64,000 nt of DNA from Liolophura sinensis. Its lineage: Eukaryota > Mollusca > Polyplacophora > Chitonida > Chitonidae. Of the stretch, positions 36,901 to 50,531 are shown one piece after another. The DNA lies in NCBI RefSeq assembly GCF_032854445.1, contig NC_088300.1:45935682-45999681 (forward strand). Direction: 5' to 3'. The notes under the pieces were generated by a model. It saw only the letters and a list, made by a program, of their open reading frames with translations, was not told where the DNA came from and did not search any database. A program made the position numbers and the translations under genes. Numbering within the stretch: position 1 is the stretch's first letter; each line of letters opens with the position of its first letter.

Positions 36901-39900
36901 CTGCAACAGTTGATTCTTGAAAAAGAATCACCTGTTGATCGTCGTGTCTCCACTTCATATTCATGATTTGTATTGAAGTTTAACGTTAGTTACGAAGAAA
37001 ATTTACCCTATACGTTGGGCATCTGATGGGTGGATTTGTCCCGGACCCCAACCCCCTACCTCACCACGTACCCACCCGTCCCATTAGCTTCTTACTTGCG
37101 TATGGAAACTCGGGCCTCTTCCTGTTCCAGTTGGTCTATGTTCTCTATAGGGTAAAGCCCCGGAAACTGAGACTGATGCTGAAGTGGATCAACCAGGATC
37201 TTCGCCTGTCCACTGTAGGAAACACAAAATAGAAACACATCGATGTCATCAATTAGTACATTTATATGAACAGTTGCTAGATATGACACAAAATAAATAA
37301 ATTAACAGTTGCTTTCTGTCCGGTGTAAGTAAGTGTTTCTAAAACTGTCGTTCAAACGCCTGCAAGTTTTTAAATGAGAATAATTCTCTTGTAAATATAT
37401 ATGGATAGGATGTCCATAATTCCTGGCATGCTGCTTCATAACTGTGTCTCATTCCGCTTAATCCCGTATATATCCGTTGTGTTGAGTTAGATTGCCACGT
37501 TGGGTATATGAACAGCTGCAATCAAAGCGCAACTGAGAAACATGTTTTGATTATCGACAACTTATAAACTAACGTGTTGCATGATTTGGATACTGATTTC
37601 ATTCAATCGCCTAGAGCATTCCTTGTCGGCTTTCCAACATCACCGAAAGCTGACTACTTCTATTTGCGTCTTAATTTCATACCGTACTTTGATTTGTGTT
37701 CAATACCGTTGTGAGAATTGACCCTTGGACTATTGACCTGGAACGCCCATTTGGGTTGACTACATACGAATGTAGTTTTCAAGTCGTGACTCTTGGAGCT
37801 GTGTGTTATTCCGTCTATCTCTCCAACATCTTTAAAAACTGTTGACTGATTTGCTTGGCATGAATCCCTCCGAGATTCATTGTGTTTCTTTAAATGTTTT
37901 TTTTCTTAATATTTTACTTGTACGATGGCTACCAGTATATTATGGCTGCATGAAGGAAACCGGAGAAAACCACCGACATCTGTCATGTTATACTGACAAA
38001 CTTATCCTTGTGTGACATGTTTCTTATTGCAGGTCGAAGGCAAGTGTCTCTATCGAATTGCACTGTCATTAATATTTTATAAACAACAGATACAGGATGG
38101 TTTCTGGATTGTGTGATTTTAACAGGGATTTATTTCAAACTAGAGACATGAATAATTCTTAAAAATACCTACAAGAGAATTTGAAAAGTTGAAAAGAAAC
38201 AGTTATCCTTAAGCCCATATGAAGTTGATACTCTTTGATTAGAGGTGACCAGATGTGCATATCTACCTTAACAGGAAGTAAATGTTTTCCACTGGGTCAC
38301 CCTGCCTCACTATCGTGCTTTCGTAAGGAATGGTGTCTTTGCGCAGGCTCATGGCCATCTGTTTCTTGTAACGAGGCTGCCAGTTGCTGAAGAGCGGGTA
38401 CTGGGTGGTGAATTGGCTCCTCTGCGCAAACTCCTGCGCCTGGTAGGCGTGGAGGGACCGGTTGTACAATGTCCGGTCCACTACTAAGAGGTCTGTGGAT
38501 ACATCTGTTATAATGGAAGCATTCCGCACACAGTCCTTGTTGATCAATGCTAGCTCTCCAAAACTTTTTCCGGCCTCTGAAACATGATGTTCGTAATTCG
38601 TAATTAATGGATTTTCGTTGAGTATTGTTCAACGTCATTTCTATTTAACAAGTGACTAAGTGTTGTAGAAATGTCTTATATTTATGTAGATAGACTTCAC
38701 TAAAATCTGAAAGCCAAAGTAGTCCACAAAAACTAGCCTCGCAAATGTTTAGAAACACATGATTGCTTTATATCATCACTCCTCAGCAGATATTTGAACG
38801 CGTTAATTGAAACTGCAATGGAATATGCCTTAGGTGTCTCCAAAATGCATATTATGTAAACTTACCAATTTTGCCGATATAATTTCCAAATTTAGAGAGG
38901 TCCAGTTTTTTCTTCTCTAGACCTCCCTCCTCTGCCAAGTGATCGGCTTGGGCCAGCTGCTCCTGGGCCTGTTTACGCACAGCGTCATTATCTGCGTCGG
39001 ACAAGGTCGGGTTGATGTAGATCGACACGCTTCCATTCAGGATTATGTAAAACCTGCAGTGCAAGCAAATGTGTGGGCCTATAATAACAGTATTTGTAGG
39101 TTTGACATTACAAATAAAATAGGTGAACATCACGTTTTCTGTCAGTAAGGATAGAATTGTAGGCAGAAACTATGAAATAGATACTAATAAGGTCTTTATC
39201 TCCAAAAGCTTGTTTATTTAAACCAAATAAAAAATACAATTACGCACATCCAGGTATCCAAATATAGGTACGTATGTAAATTCACGTGCACTGGGTGTCC
39301 AGGTTTTCTAAAGACGGAGACATTAATGTTACATGGTACATACCTATCACCCTTGTCTCCCTGACGAATCACCACAGTGTCCTTCTCTAACGAATCGAAT
39401 TGGCAGTTCTTAATGATATCCTTAACAACCCCTGTAAAGAAACATTACAATTTGGTAATGGATTTTGTAAACCTGAATATGAATGCCACTTAACTGAGAT
39501 CACCATGCGTCATGTCGTACATAATCTAACACAACCTCCTTAAAGGGATACAAAATCAATTCTTATTGGTCGGTGTGAGAGATAAACAAGTCCACGCTAT
39601 GCCTTGCCTGAGTTGAATGGTACATTTATTCAAGCGTGAAAAAGGCCGCAAAGTTTAACCCAGGAAACCCTATCTCTGCTGTCAGCCAATCAGCGTCGAT
39701 TCTGTATGCCTGTAATAAGTAGGCAACAAATCAAAACTGGCAAAAAAGGTCATATCGGTGCCGCTCAAATGTAAATTAAACAGCAGTTGAGGGGCAAGTA
39801 TTCTTGCTTCATTGCTAGACAGAGAACAACATTTAAAACATACACTTATCATTACGGTGCAATTACTACGAATGCAGGTGTCAATCATACGCGGTTTCAT

Positions 39901-42900
39901 GGTAACGAAACGTTTCATGGTGGAAACTGGAAGTTATCTTATAATATGCAGAGACCATATTACGACATATCCGCAAGTCCCCTATCTACTATCCATACAG
40001 TGATGCCTCACAAACTATCTGTTATCACTGTTTATCACGAAAACGCGCTGCACTAAGGTTAAGGGCTACAAAATGTTCTTCATGATAACCATTTACCAGA
40101 TGTTGTATTGTTATTTGAGTTACTGAAATGAATAATGCCTATATAGTGTTCGATGATATAGCATGTGACAAACTAGAGCGCAGAAGTAATCATAGATACA
40201 AACTGGGCAAATGGTAAATAAGCACTTGAAAAATTGAACCTTTTCAGGCGGAGTTTAACACAACATTTGCCTCAGAACTGAGAAGTGTTGGATAACGACC
40301 CGGATAATATCGCCATATAGACATTATAATTTGGTGAAACGCGACACACTTCTGTACTGCTATTCTGGACAAAATACGAGAATTTTGCCAGATTTTGAAA
40401 GGATAAAAACCCTTTGCTCGGGATTACATCCCCCCCCCCTCCGGATGTTACCACATAGTGGAAAAATGACATAGTTTTACTTTCAATGGTGATACAGTTA
40501 AAAAAGATGGTTATGCATGCTATATAATTCGTGAGTGCTACCTAAATATTAAATCAGAGCGTTTGCGTAACCTATAAACTGTATATTACTGAACAGTGTG
40601 AAATCAAAGTATTAGGTTTGGATACAAAAAGTGGGAAAATATTTTTCTAGAATGATTTTCCATGCAAGAATAGGGTTCTTAAAAGAACTCTTTTGTACAG
40701 AATACGGTATATGCAGTTTTCAGAATGTAGCAGGGTAAGTTATCCTTTTATTCAATTGGCCTAATTAGTGACGAAGGAGGCGGAAAAATAATATAATTCA
40801 AATTTACGCATACTTTCAAAACCATATAGAACTATGTGCTAAGAGAAGCTGAACTATCTCTCCCCATTACCTTTAAATCTATGCGTCGAAACATGGATGT
40901 TCCAGGCCAGTAATCGCAAGGCCAATTTCCAAAATGACGTTTAACGCTTAACGTTTAACATTTAAAGCAATTACCTTGATTTAGACAATTGTAATTTCCA
41001 TGGTGTATAGAGCTCAAGCTGTAATCTGGATATGAGATTAGGTGCAAACCGGTTACAGTTACTGAGACATAAAAGGCTTGGTTCTTATTAATTAAGGCCA
41101 GGCAATAAATCTGGAGATCTCCTAGAGGAAGTTGGAGTGACGGGCGGATATGGCTTCCGACTAATCTGGGTTGCAAGCGCATTGGCCATACTGTGCTGTA
41201 CCCAATAATAATACACCGATCAACCTGACTGTGACTTGATGGTACTCTTACGTTGCTACCCCAAGCAGCAATCAATAACAAACGATCCGTGCTAAACTCC
41301 CACTTGATTGCCCCTTACGCTGTGGTAAGTATTTCAACCCTAATATCAGGTAAGCTAAGCCCACCACAGGAACAATCGATGATCGATATCTTGGTTTTGC
41401 TAATAACGGTCTGAACCATTGACTAAAGACATTAAACAAGTGGCCTTGTTGAGTCTACGTTCTAGATCATGATCTGCTTCAAGACAATCGTTAGTTTCTA
41501 CTGAGTCTTTCTTGTTGACCATAAGGGAGGGTCCACAAAAAGAGAAGAATTTCTGGCAAATATTAACTCTCGCTATTAGGCAGCTTTCGTCTGGCTGTAA
41601 ATTTGGCTTTCCTTTGTGGAGGGATTAACGTGGTACAAATACTATTTCCGTACACATGACAGTGTACCTTGTATGTCCAAAGACCACGTTTTATATGATC
41701 CCATTAAAACATCCACTTATACATAGATGAGATTACTCCGAATCGTTCAGAATTCATGTATTACAATCTTGTATAGAGGAATATTTCAGTAAACAGTCTT
41801 GAACAATGTCTTTCCTATCTTTGTTTTATTTTTCTTAATCTAGTCTGATGGGTTACCGTGGACAGTTATGGTGGAGTCTAACACATGACCCAAATCTTTG
41901 GTGAGGATGATCACATATTCAATCTCCTATAGAAATCGCAAGCATACAGTAGGCCTACGGCTAAAATCCTTATAGGAAAAACGGATAATGGTGTTAGCCT
42001 TACTGTATGACGGTGAATTCTTTCACGGTTCTCTGAAATGCTATTGGCAAGTTTTCCCACGTGTACAGGCATACATATGTACTGATGGAAGACAAGTCTT
42101 CTCCAACGCCGCTTTCAGGGCCTCCGTGGCCGAGGTGGTTTACACGCGCAATGACCCTGGGGCCTCCCACCAATGCCGTCGCTATGAGTTCAAGTCCAGC
42201 TTTTGCTGGCTTCCTCTCCGGCCGTACCTCGGGAGGTTTGCCCACAACCTGCAGATAATCTACCCCGTTTACCCCTGGCTCTGCCCGATTTCCTTCCACC
42301 ATAATGCTGGCCGCCGTAATATAAGTGAAATATTCTTGAGTACGGCGTAAAACACCAATCAAATAAATAAACGACACCATTCTATACAGGCTATTGGTTT
42401 TCAAGATATATTTCCATGGCCAGTAATTCAACTCAAATAAAATATTGAGAAAATAGACAGTAGAAAAGTAAGATCCTGACGGAAGACAAATGGTAGTATG
42501 TCTTATTGCAGTAACTTCGATGCTGGCCAGTTTAGAGGGATTTTCAATGACTGTGACCGAAGACAACAATATAAGGTCAAATGCTTTTTTTTATCTAAAT
42601 AAATACACATTCTTCGTTAATTTCTGTTATACAAACGAAGCTGAGATTATAAGATGGTGAATGTTAAGATATGAATGGTGTGTATAGAAAACGGGGCACC
42701 ACTGCTACTGGTAAGCCATTTGCTATATTTTTGACTTGGTGTGCGGTAAGGTTTTGACATATGAGATATAAGATATACAAGAGAGTCCACGCAGTCAAAT
42801 TGTGGAATCGTTTTAATCAAAACAAGATGTTAATAGTTAGCCATTAGGCTCTGGGAATGTATTAATCTACACAACAATGGTTTATAGGTTTACATCACAC

Positions 42901-45900
42901 TTAAACAGAATCTGATATATTTGGCTTGATCGAACCGAAAAGCTAAGAGTATTAAGTGGTTTTGTTGGAAATTCTAATGCGGCCTTTCAAAGCCGTCTCA
43001 GTGTTTTCCTGCGCCTAATTTTATGGTTTTCCTACAGATGCTTTAGCGAGCTCATATTGATACTGTCACTCTCTTATCACAAGTGCAGGAAACTATAACA
43101 TCATTGAACATCTATAACCTTGTGTTTGTGTACTTGAAGCACACAGCGGCGTGTTCTGTATGTGTACAATACAGTGCATTGGAGATACACAATATGTAAC
43201 GTGTGCTCGCGGTATACACTAACATGTACTGGAAGGTCACAAAATCGGCATACACTATAACATCTACAATAACGTACATCATAAGGACTTTGTAAATAGA
43301 AAATAACGTACTGCAGATAGACAAAGTACTGGATGTATACAAAATAACCACTGGAGGTATATCACTATACAAAGACGGGCACTGGATATGTTGGAGGCAC
43401 TATACACATAAACAGCAGCGTGTCCACGGGGTACACGATGTAAAGATCACTGAATAACACTCTATATGTCATGTATATAGTGCACTGTAAATGAGTTGAA
43501 TTACAAACAAGTTCTACGAGAAGTGCTAAGAAATGTATGCGTCAAATGTCGATGTCAAACAGTAAAGCGTAAAGAGCATTTCGTACTTGTTCAAAGCTTA
43601 CTCGATGTGTCAATTCGCAAGGACACGTTCTTTGTGACGAATTCGCCCATCCTTGCCCTATATCGATTAGAATCCATCTGGTCTGGTATGTCAAGCAATG
43701 CTGAATTTTAATATTGACACTATGACACATTTTCCTACAACAATTTCCATGCATGTATAATCTCCACAATCTTGCTTCATCCGATACATCAGTCTATAAC
43801 CGTCTTAAATCAATCAAACCCAGGCCAACTGAGCCTCACCTACTTACGTTTAGTATCTTATACTATTCGTTCCAAATTCGTCCAAATTCGTTCCAAATTC
43901 TCGTCACATATGTGCAGCCATTATCATTCCAAGCCAATTATAGCGCGCCTCCACCCTCCCCCCCCCCCCCACATCTATAGCTTTTTTATCCTGCTCCAGT
44001 CAATGATTTCCCACCATTCCCTCTGATGACACCTGTAGCCCTACCTATTGTATCCCGCTCTCCTCAACGTCATATGTAGTCTTTCCTGTTTCCGTCAATG
44101 ATAATTGTCGCCATCCTGCCAGCTCCCTTTCCTGACATCTGTAACTATTTCATCCCACTCCTGTCAATGATAATTGTCGCCATCCTGCCAGTCCCTTTCC
44201 TGACATCTGTAACTGTTTCATCCTGTTCCCGTCAATGATAATTGTCGCCATCCTGCCAGCTCCCTTTCCTGACATCTGTAACTATTTCATCCCATTCCCG
44301 TCAATGACAATTGTCGCCATCCTGCCAGCTCCCTTTCCTGACATCTGTAACTATTTCATCCCACTCCCGTCAATGATAATTGTCGCCATCCTGCCAGCTC
44401 CCTTTTCTGACATCTGTAACTGTTTCATCCTGTTCCCGTCAATGATTTTACATCCCAACTAAATTTGTTGAGAGTCATTGTATCTTTATTTCATTCAGTT
44501 TACAAAATTCTATCATGTCTGATTCTTACATGCATATAATTCACATGTAGTCGTTAAAGTTGTAAGTTTAGCTACAATTAAAAATTTACAGTCTGTGTTT
44601 TGTGGATGTGTCTAATCCAAGGATGAGCATAAAGTTACAAACTACAAATAACCTTCACTTGTTTGCCATTACAGCTCGGTTCACCTGTAAATTTCTATAT
44701 GACCATATATATGACCATTTCTATATGAGCGGTCATCTCACACAACCAACCAAGCTGGACTCATTCCCATTTCCCCAGATGTAGCTATCTCACACACTCG
44801 GTCAATATGAAGTCAATGAAACTTTTCCCAACCATTGCGTACTCTCCATCAAAATGAACCTGGCCTAGTCCATATAACAAATTCAAGTCTAGCCCACCTG
44901 ATATCTCCTATTCCATCCAGGTTAATTATTCGGGATCTTATATCTCTCGGTCATTCTGCCCTATTGTCACTTTTTTTTCATAATAACAGCCCGATCTGTG
45001 GTCACTATTCCCTTTCAGCCCACCCAAGAAAAACATATCCTGATACGCCGATATTAAATTCATGGGTCGATTCACAAAGCTAATCTCTCGTCAGTTTAAT
45101 TATCGATAAAAAGTGTCACCTGTGCGCAAAGTGAGATCAAAAGAAAAACGACAGAGGCGACAGACTGAGTCAAATTCAATAAAGCGGTTTTCTCACGTCC
45201 GAAGTGCAAGTATTAAATAATCTACGATATTCTCAGTTCAAAAGTTTGGAGCGCTATAAGTGCCCTTCAATATACCCTATGTATTCATCTTTTGAGATCT
45301 CTTGAATAAGCTCGTATACTATGGCGTGCTTGTCGTACACGCCATGTTAAGATCTATTGTAATCGAACAAGAGAGTTTCTTGTGCTGCTGGATTATTGGA
45401 GTTTCGCTTCAAAACGTAATCACAAAGTCAGATAAAATATGTTTGAAACTGGTTTAATCCAACTATATTATCGATCAGGTTCGTGTTGAGACCAGTAGGA
45501 GTTCAGACCATACAGTTGAAAGTTGAGACCACTCGTTGGGACCATTTGGAGACTGGGATCCGTCGCGCCCTTAGATGAGTGAAGCAAGGGTTATGGTCAG
45601 TCACGCCTGAGATAATACAGAAGTTGACAGGTTGAAATTTGAGATTAATGATGCATGAATTAAGACCAGACGACTTCCCCATGGTCATTCCCAGTTGACT
45701 TATCATGCCAGAATGGTTAGTCCCGGAGAGAGTCTTTTAACACCATACCATTGTTTCGTTTTCTCCGTTGAACCTTTCCACAATGGCCAATAATATCAAA
45801 TTCTACAATCTGATACATTTTTTTTATCACCAGAACATCTATAAATGCTCACAAAGACCTCCTAGCAAACGGCCATCCTTCCATATGTCAATGATGTTAT

Positions 45901-47512
45901 TAAAAAGCACATTTTGGTGGATCGCCATTGTCATTGTCCACGTTACATGCATGACCACGCAAGATAAAATATCCGCGACAAAACAAACATATTCGAACTT
46001 ACGACCTCACTCAGTATATATAAAAATCGAACAACCCAGGTGAAAGTAGTCAAAACAGAGCTGAGAAAGTGATATTTCCTGTCAGATGTACAGAAAAAAA
46101 CACCACTTTGCAATCGGATGACAACTGTTCCTACTGTACAATAACAATGCTTTATTGTAATACGTAGATCTGAACATTCCGTCGTTATGTGGGCACCTTT
46201 GTTCACCTAAGCATATACTAGACAATACATTTGTCCTCTATAGAAACTTATCTCATAGAAAGTGGAAATCGCATTTCAATCCATACTTACTATATACAAC
46301 AGTTCGATTCTTAAATCAAGATTGTAACGACATGGTGAAAATGTCCGTGTGACGAAGTTCGTGTCAAAGCATGTACGTTTCAAAGATAAAAGACACGTTT
46401 CAGAAAAAAATGAGTACATATTAGACAAAATTATAACGTGTCACATATACAAAAATGAGCATGTTACAGAAAGAGATCGTGTTTAAATACATGTCTGTGG
46501 ACACTGTTGACACCTTTCGATACGCTCAGTTTATTTCTAGGATTGGTGTGTCATGAATGAGTGTAATGTAAAGAATGTCGGTTGCCGTCCCACACCGTTA
46601 TTTTTGGCAAAGTTCAAGCTGTTATACCGTGCATGTGCCTGGCGCCGTGCATGTCCAGACTGTGATCCACAAAATTAATCGCAATCTTCTGCACAATGAG
46701 GTTTGTAATATAGTGTTGCACGTTCCATGGGGCATCATTCACTACAACTGCATACCCCTACCCACAGGCCTACACCCTTAGACCTGTAAGAGGTTCAAGG
46801 CACCCATATTTCCATCGTTCGAATGCAAAAGTATATAGCCGATAGGCTAGGTGACGTGATGAATTCCAGAGGTTTGTTCATCTTAAACCAGTTTTGACAG
46901 TACAACGGAATGATGCCTGTCTCCGTTACAAGTTTCAGTACATATACATTCACGTGTTAATTCCAAAAAAAAAAAAAAAACGTAACTGGTAAACGCACAT
47001 TTTCTTAGAGCTTTATACATTGCCTTTATGTTTGAATCATACAGTCCAAGAATTAACACTTTTTTTGGACAGAACATGGTAATCTCTGCTCAAATATAGA
47101 CTATTAAACATTTAGGCCTTTTGTATTTGATCGAATTTATCGCCCCAAAGTGCATTTTTATATATAGGCAAATGCGAGTTACAGACTATTACTTTGAGTG
47201 TCGAAACTTTTCAAATACCGGTACCTTTAAAACAAGTCCCAAAACACCGTTCTTAGATCTATGAAATTTTCAGAATCAGGTAAAATGCAGGAGTTTACTA
47301 TAACTTCGTCATGGGCGAAATGTTTGGTCACTTACAATACACGTATATACGTTTATCTCAGCCGTGTGGTTAGAGAACTTACCCGGCCGAAGGTTTCTAA
47401 ACAAGTCGGATTTCTTCCTAAACCATGGTAAAATCTGTTCCACCTCCATATCCGTCCTCTCTTGTGCCGGCTTCGTGATGACACTCACCACGCGATCGTA
47501 CATGTGCGCCAT
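33982..47512 (-). CDS. CNBD2: CNBD2-like protein with two cyclic-nucleotide-binding domains
   Basis: Minus-strand exons: 47383-47512, 39344-39431, 38866-39053, 38267-38576, 37096-37212, 35918-36051, 34750-35492, 33982-34137. All seven junctions keep frame. About 620 residues; start at 47512 (MAHMYDRVVSVITKPAQERT). First CNB domain: DTVVIRQGDKGDRFYIILNG, a charged insert with AQEQLAQADHLAEEGGLEKK, then FGELALINKDCVRNAS, which keeps the phosphate-binding FGE..AL...R.A pattern. Second CNB domain: TIVRQGDPVENIYFLLSGQA, a long insert, then GDLEVIMELGTYTHTAVC, where that pattern is lost. A basic tail region (KARRHARARARF) and a Ser/Asp-rich end follow. CNBD2 relatives are linked to sperm and cilia. 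The order of domains fits CNBD2; RAPGEF or PKA regulatory subunits are excluded by the missing GEF or dimerisation domains. The family name is from memory. Confidence 0.78.
39540..39714. repeat. MITE family 1, copy 2
   Basis: Starts TTAAAGGGATACAAAATC and ends 'gtcgattctgtatgcctgta', in the same orientation as the copy at 19339-19523. Shares 'ggtacatttattcaagc' and 'cctgtcagccaatcagc'-like blocks. Confidence 0.75.
42117..42372 (+). repeat. tRNA-derived SINE, full length
   Basis: Head 'cagggcctccgtggccgagg' with a B box in GAGTTCAAGTCC; body 'gcccacaacctgcagataat' and 'tttccttccaccataatgct'; tail 'atattcttgagtacggcgta'; (AAAT)n end. The 189-codon minus-strand open frame across it is an artefact. 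Confidence 0.92.
44093..44450. repeat. Minisatellite, unit 69 bp, about 5 copies
   Basis: Units begin at about 44098, 44167, 44235, 44304 and 44373, with a partial at 44442. Each contains 'gtcgccatcctgccagctcc' and 'tgacatctgtaact'. At 69 bp (23 codons) most units keep one open frame, but nothing suggests it is coding. Confidence 0.92.
47145..47290. repeat. Dispersed repeat family C (copy 1, diverged)
   Basis: 'gtgcatttttatatataggc' and 'cccaaaacaccgttcttaga' to 'ttttcagaatcagg' match the better copy at 52190-52335 in the same orientation. Confidence 0.55.
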
Positions 47513-48789
47513 TACGTGTTTGGTTGAAACACCCGGGCCTGGAGACTGACACGACCACTGTGTATAGCAGCCTTCTCCCTATGACACAATCAGCCGCTCT
47601 GGGTTTTTGACAGTTCTTTCGGTATACACGTGCGTGGCGTGTTCAACTGCTTGACATTTCAGATCGTCGTGGAAACTTCTGTTCGTGTATATTTGGCCTA
47701 AAAAAGATTGCTTCACTTGTTACGCCTATAGAACAAGTCATTCGGCTTCAGCAATGATCGCAGAACAAATTCTTGATAGCCTGCAGCATTTCAAGCATCA
47801 ATATATAAGCATTCAAACTTTCGATGGCGGATATGGCGTATGGGTCTACTGTCAAACTTCTCCTATTTTATCCCAGGGTGCTTTGAACTAACGTCTGTTT
47901 GATTTTCAAGCCTATCATAGCCTAAATTACTGTTCCGACTTGTCTGCCAGTAAACACTGTGACTGCCCTAAATATATATTGATGCTTGTTCTAGAACAAA
48001 ACCAATATCTTTACGGCTCAGGCAATCGCCCCGCTTGTCAAAGCAAGCTTGTTTCCTTTCGGTCTTCAGCTTGGGCCATTAAATGCGAAAACCCCTCACA
48101 CAATAAAGACGGTTATTCGTTTGCATAGTACGTGATCTGAAAGCATTATTGTCATATATGGAGGGGGCAGAAAAAGCCACATATAGAAACCAGTGTCAAA
48201 GGCTGAAGTACTCAGCATATATTCAAACCATGTACGGTGCTATCAATCAAAAACTCGATCCTGTATAAGAACTAATACTGATCGATGTCCCTTTCACTGT
48301 TGTCAATCACTCGGTGTTGTCAACAATGAAAAGGATATAGTGGCTATAGAGATCACTCATGATAAACAAGCCCCTCCCCCTAAACAACCTGGTATACATA
48401 TGTTTATTACCGCTTGTTGCTAACAAAGGCCGATATGCTGTATATGCATTGTAGATTTCTTACAAATAAATCAATTAAATATCTTATCCACGGACCTCAT
48501 TATGATCACAGAATGAAAGCGTGGCCAAACAGTCCCTCGTAAAATCAGAAACCAGTCCACTACACATTGCATTCTAAGTCGCTTTGATTGAATTATAAGT
48601 GTGTTTCAAGGCCAGCAATGCACGCGGCGAAACACTTGTTATATTAGAACAAATGCCTTTATTCCAAGCACTTCATCGTGTTCCCTGTGTAACGGAAATA
48701 ATTTCCGCTCAAAACATTTTGCCATGTAATCTGAACATTTCTCCAAATCTTCTTTTGAATACAGGTAGAGAAACCATTCTCCATAAAAC

Positions 48790-49085
48790 ACCCGTATTCA
48801 CTTAGATTACCTAAATAAATTCCCTATAAACATCTGCGTTTACTTAGATTGTCTATATAAATTCTGCGTAAACATTTGCGTTACTTAGGTTGCCTTCATA
48901 AATTCTCCATAAACATCTGCGTTTACTTAGGTTGCCATCATAAATTCTCCATAAACATCTGCGTTTACTTAGGTTGCCTTCATAAATCCTCCATAAACAT
49001 CTGCGTTTACTTAGACTGCCAACACATATATTCCCCATTAACATCTGGGTTTACCTAAACTGTCTAAATATTCTCCATAAACGTC
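48790..49085. repeat. Minisatellite, unit 42 bp, about 7 copies
   Basis: Repeats of 'aacatctgcgtttacttagg' plus 'ttgccttcataaattctcca', clearest from 48865 to 49020, with diverged copies at both edges. Confidence 0.92.
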
Positions 49086-50296
49086 TAGGTTGACTGTATG
49101 ATTGCGTCTCTCCCATCTCTGTTGATCACATGCATAGGTAACACTCTTGTGATCCGGTTTTCAGTAGCATATAATGTCTGTTGTGCAAACGTTGGCGTGG
49201 TAATTGGTACAGATGGGTCAAAATAATCTGTAAAATATTCGCACAGTGCTCTTTCGCAAAGATTGCGTCAGTTTTTGGTTTTGTTTACAAATAACCTGGT
49301 TACAACGGACATTATCCTGTTTCCGTTGGGGTTCAGCAGTGCGACAGCCATTTCAAAAATAGAATATCGTGTTTATGAAACCCAGAAACGATGGCGTTGT
49401 CCATAGTACAAATTTTAAACCAGTCCACGTGTCATTTTGCCTTCGCCTACATAGGCCTACTGCACGTGGTTTTGTCTAACCCTACCTTACATAACGCACT
49501 GTTTTGAACGCAAATCAGGCGCTTTAAGCAAGGCACCAGGGGGAACCCGCCTCCCTTAGAACAAGTTTAGGTTGCACTGAGAAAACACCCTGGTTTATAT
49601 ACGTCCATTCGATAATACATGTACACATATTCATGCAGTGGTGATGTTCTTATACCAGTGTCATTCCTAGTCTGCATATTCGTTTATGCTTAATTTTTTT
49701 TTTTTTTTTTTTGGTAGAAAAATCAATCCTGACCTCTGTAAGACCAGCTCTCCACACATATTATGTCATATACTGGTATATCACATAATATCGATGTATT
49801 ACAAAGCGGCAGCGATTTGAAGCTCATTTCGCATGGTACTTATCAACTGCGCTTTACATCACTCCGCCATTGAGCATGCTGTTTTAATGTCACTTCTAAC
49901 TTCGGTTGTATTACAGTCCTCTCCTTCTGGAAACCGAACAACAGCTGTGACATACGTGTATTTATGGTGCATCATTTGACAAAATGCATCACAAGCATTA
50001 CTTTGAAAGTACAGTTTATGCATACAGTATATGTGCTTACATGCGTTATCAAGGAAGTTACAACTTTTTGAACCTTTTTCATTTATATACAGATGATGAG
50101 CATGATGTTGAAACACTATTGTTCAGGAACACCACATCTACAGGCAGAAAAGAGACATCCGCGCTGAAGAACACTTCACCTTGCTCAAATGCATACAGTT
50201 GGTTTTGTCGAGGAAAGCGGGGAAACTGGTGAAACTCAATGGATGAACGAAGCAACGCCATACACACAATTTCTTGCGGATTGTTGTTTAGCGTCA

Positions 50297-50346
50297 TGAG
50301 AATTTTTCCCTTATACGGTGAGAATTTTTCCCTTATACGGTGCCAA
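50297..50346. repeat. Two-copy 22-bp duplication
   Basis: 'gagaatttttcccttatacg' plus 'gt' occurs twice in direct succession, just before the 43-bp array. Confidence 0.85.
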
Positions 50347-50367
50347 CCATGTAGTATACATGTGGGT

Positions 50368-50531
50368 GGAGGAAACCGGGACGCCTGGACTAAACCACTC
50401 ACCTTTGACTGGAGGAAACCGGGACGCCTGGACTAAACCACTCACCTTTGACTGGAGGAAACTGGGATGCCTGGACTAAACCACTCACCTTTGACTGGAT
50501 GAAACTGGGATGCCTGGACTAAACCACTCAC
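50368..50531. repeat. Minisatellite, unit 43 bp, 4 copies
   Basis: Units start at 50368, 50411, 50454 and 50497. Core 'ggaggaaaccgggacgcctg' plus 'gactaaaccactcac'. Copies 1-2 and 3-4 form two subtypes (CCGGGACG against CTGGGATG). Confidence 0.95.

Larger units (their letters stand above)
39432..47382 (-). other. CNBD2-like intron 1 (7.95 kb)
   Basis: Very long first intron. It contains MITE family 1 copy 2, a full SINE, a 69-bp minisatellite, a dispersed repeat (47145-47290) and simple runs (A17 near 46965). Several minus-strand open frames of 60-110 codons (for example 40955-41281) have no family or splice support. Confidence 0.7.

Noticed and set aside
36911-36930. Short perfect hairpin TGATTCTT-GAAA-AAGAATCA
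   Set aside because: An eight-base stem in an intron is expected by chance, and no transcript or terminator context gives it meaning.
40955-41281. 108-codon minus-strand open frame in the long CNBD2-like intron
   Set aside because: No family resemblance or splice sites; it would interrupt a transcript whose flanking exons join in frame.
42000-42569. 189-codon minus-strand open frame
   Set aside because: More than half of it is the reverse complement of the SINE at 42117-42372, and it has no protein family resemblance.
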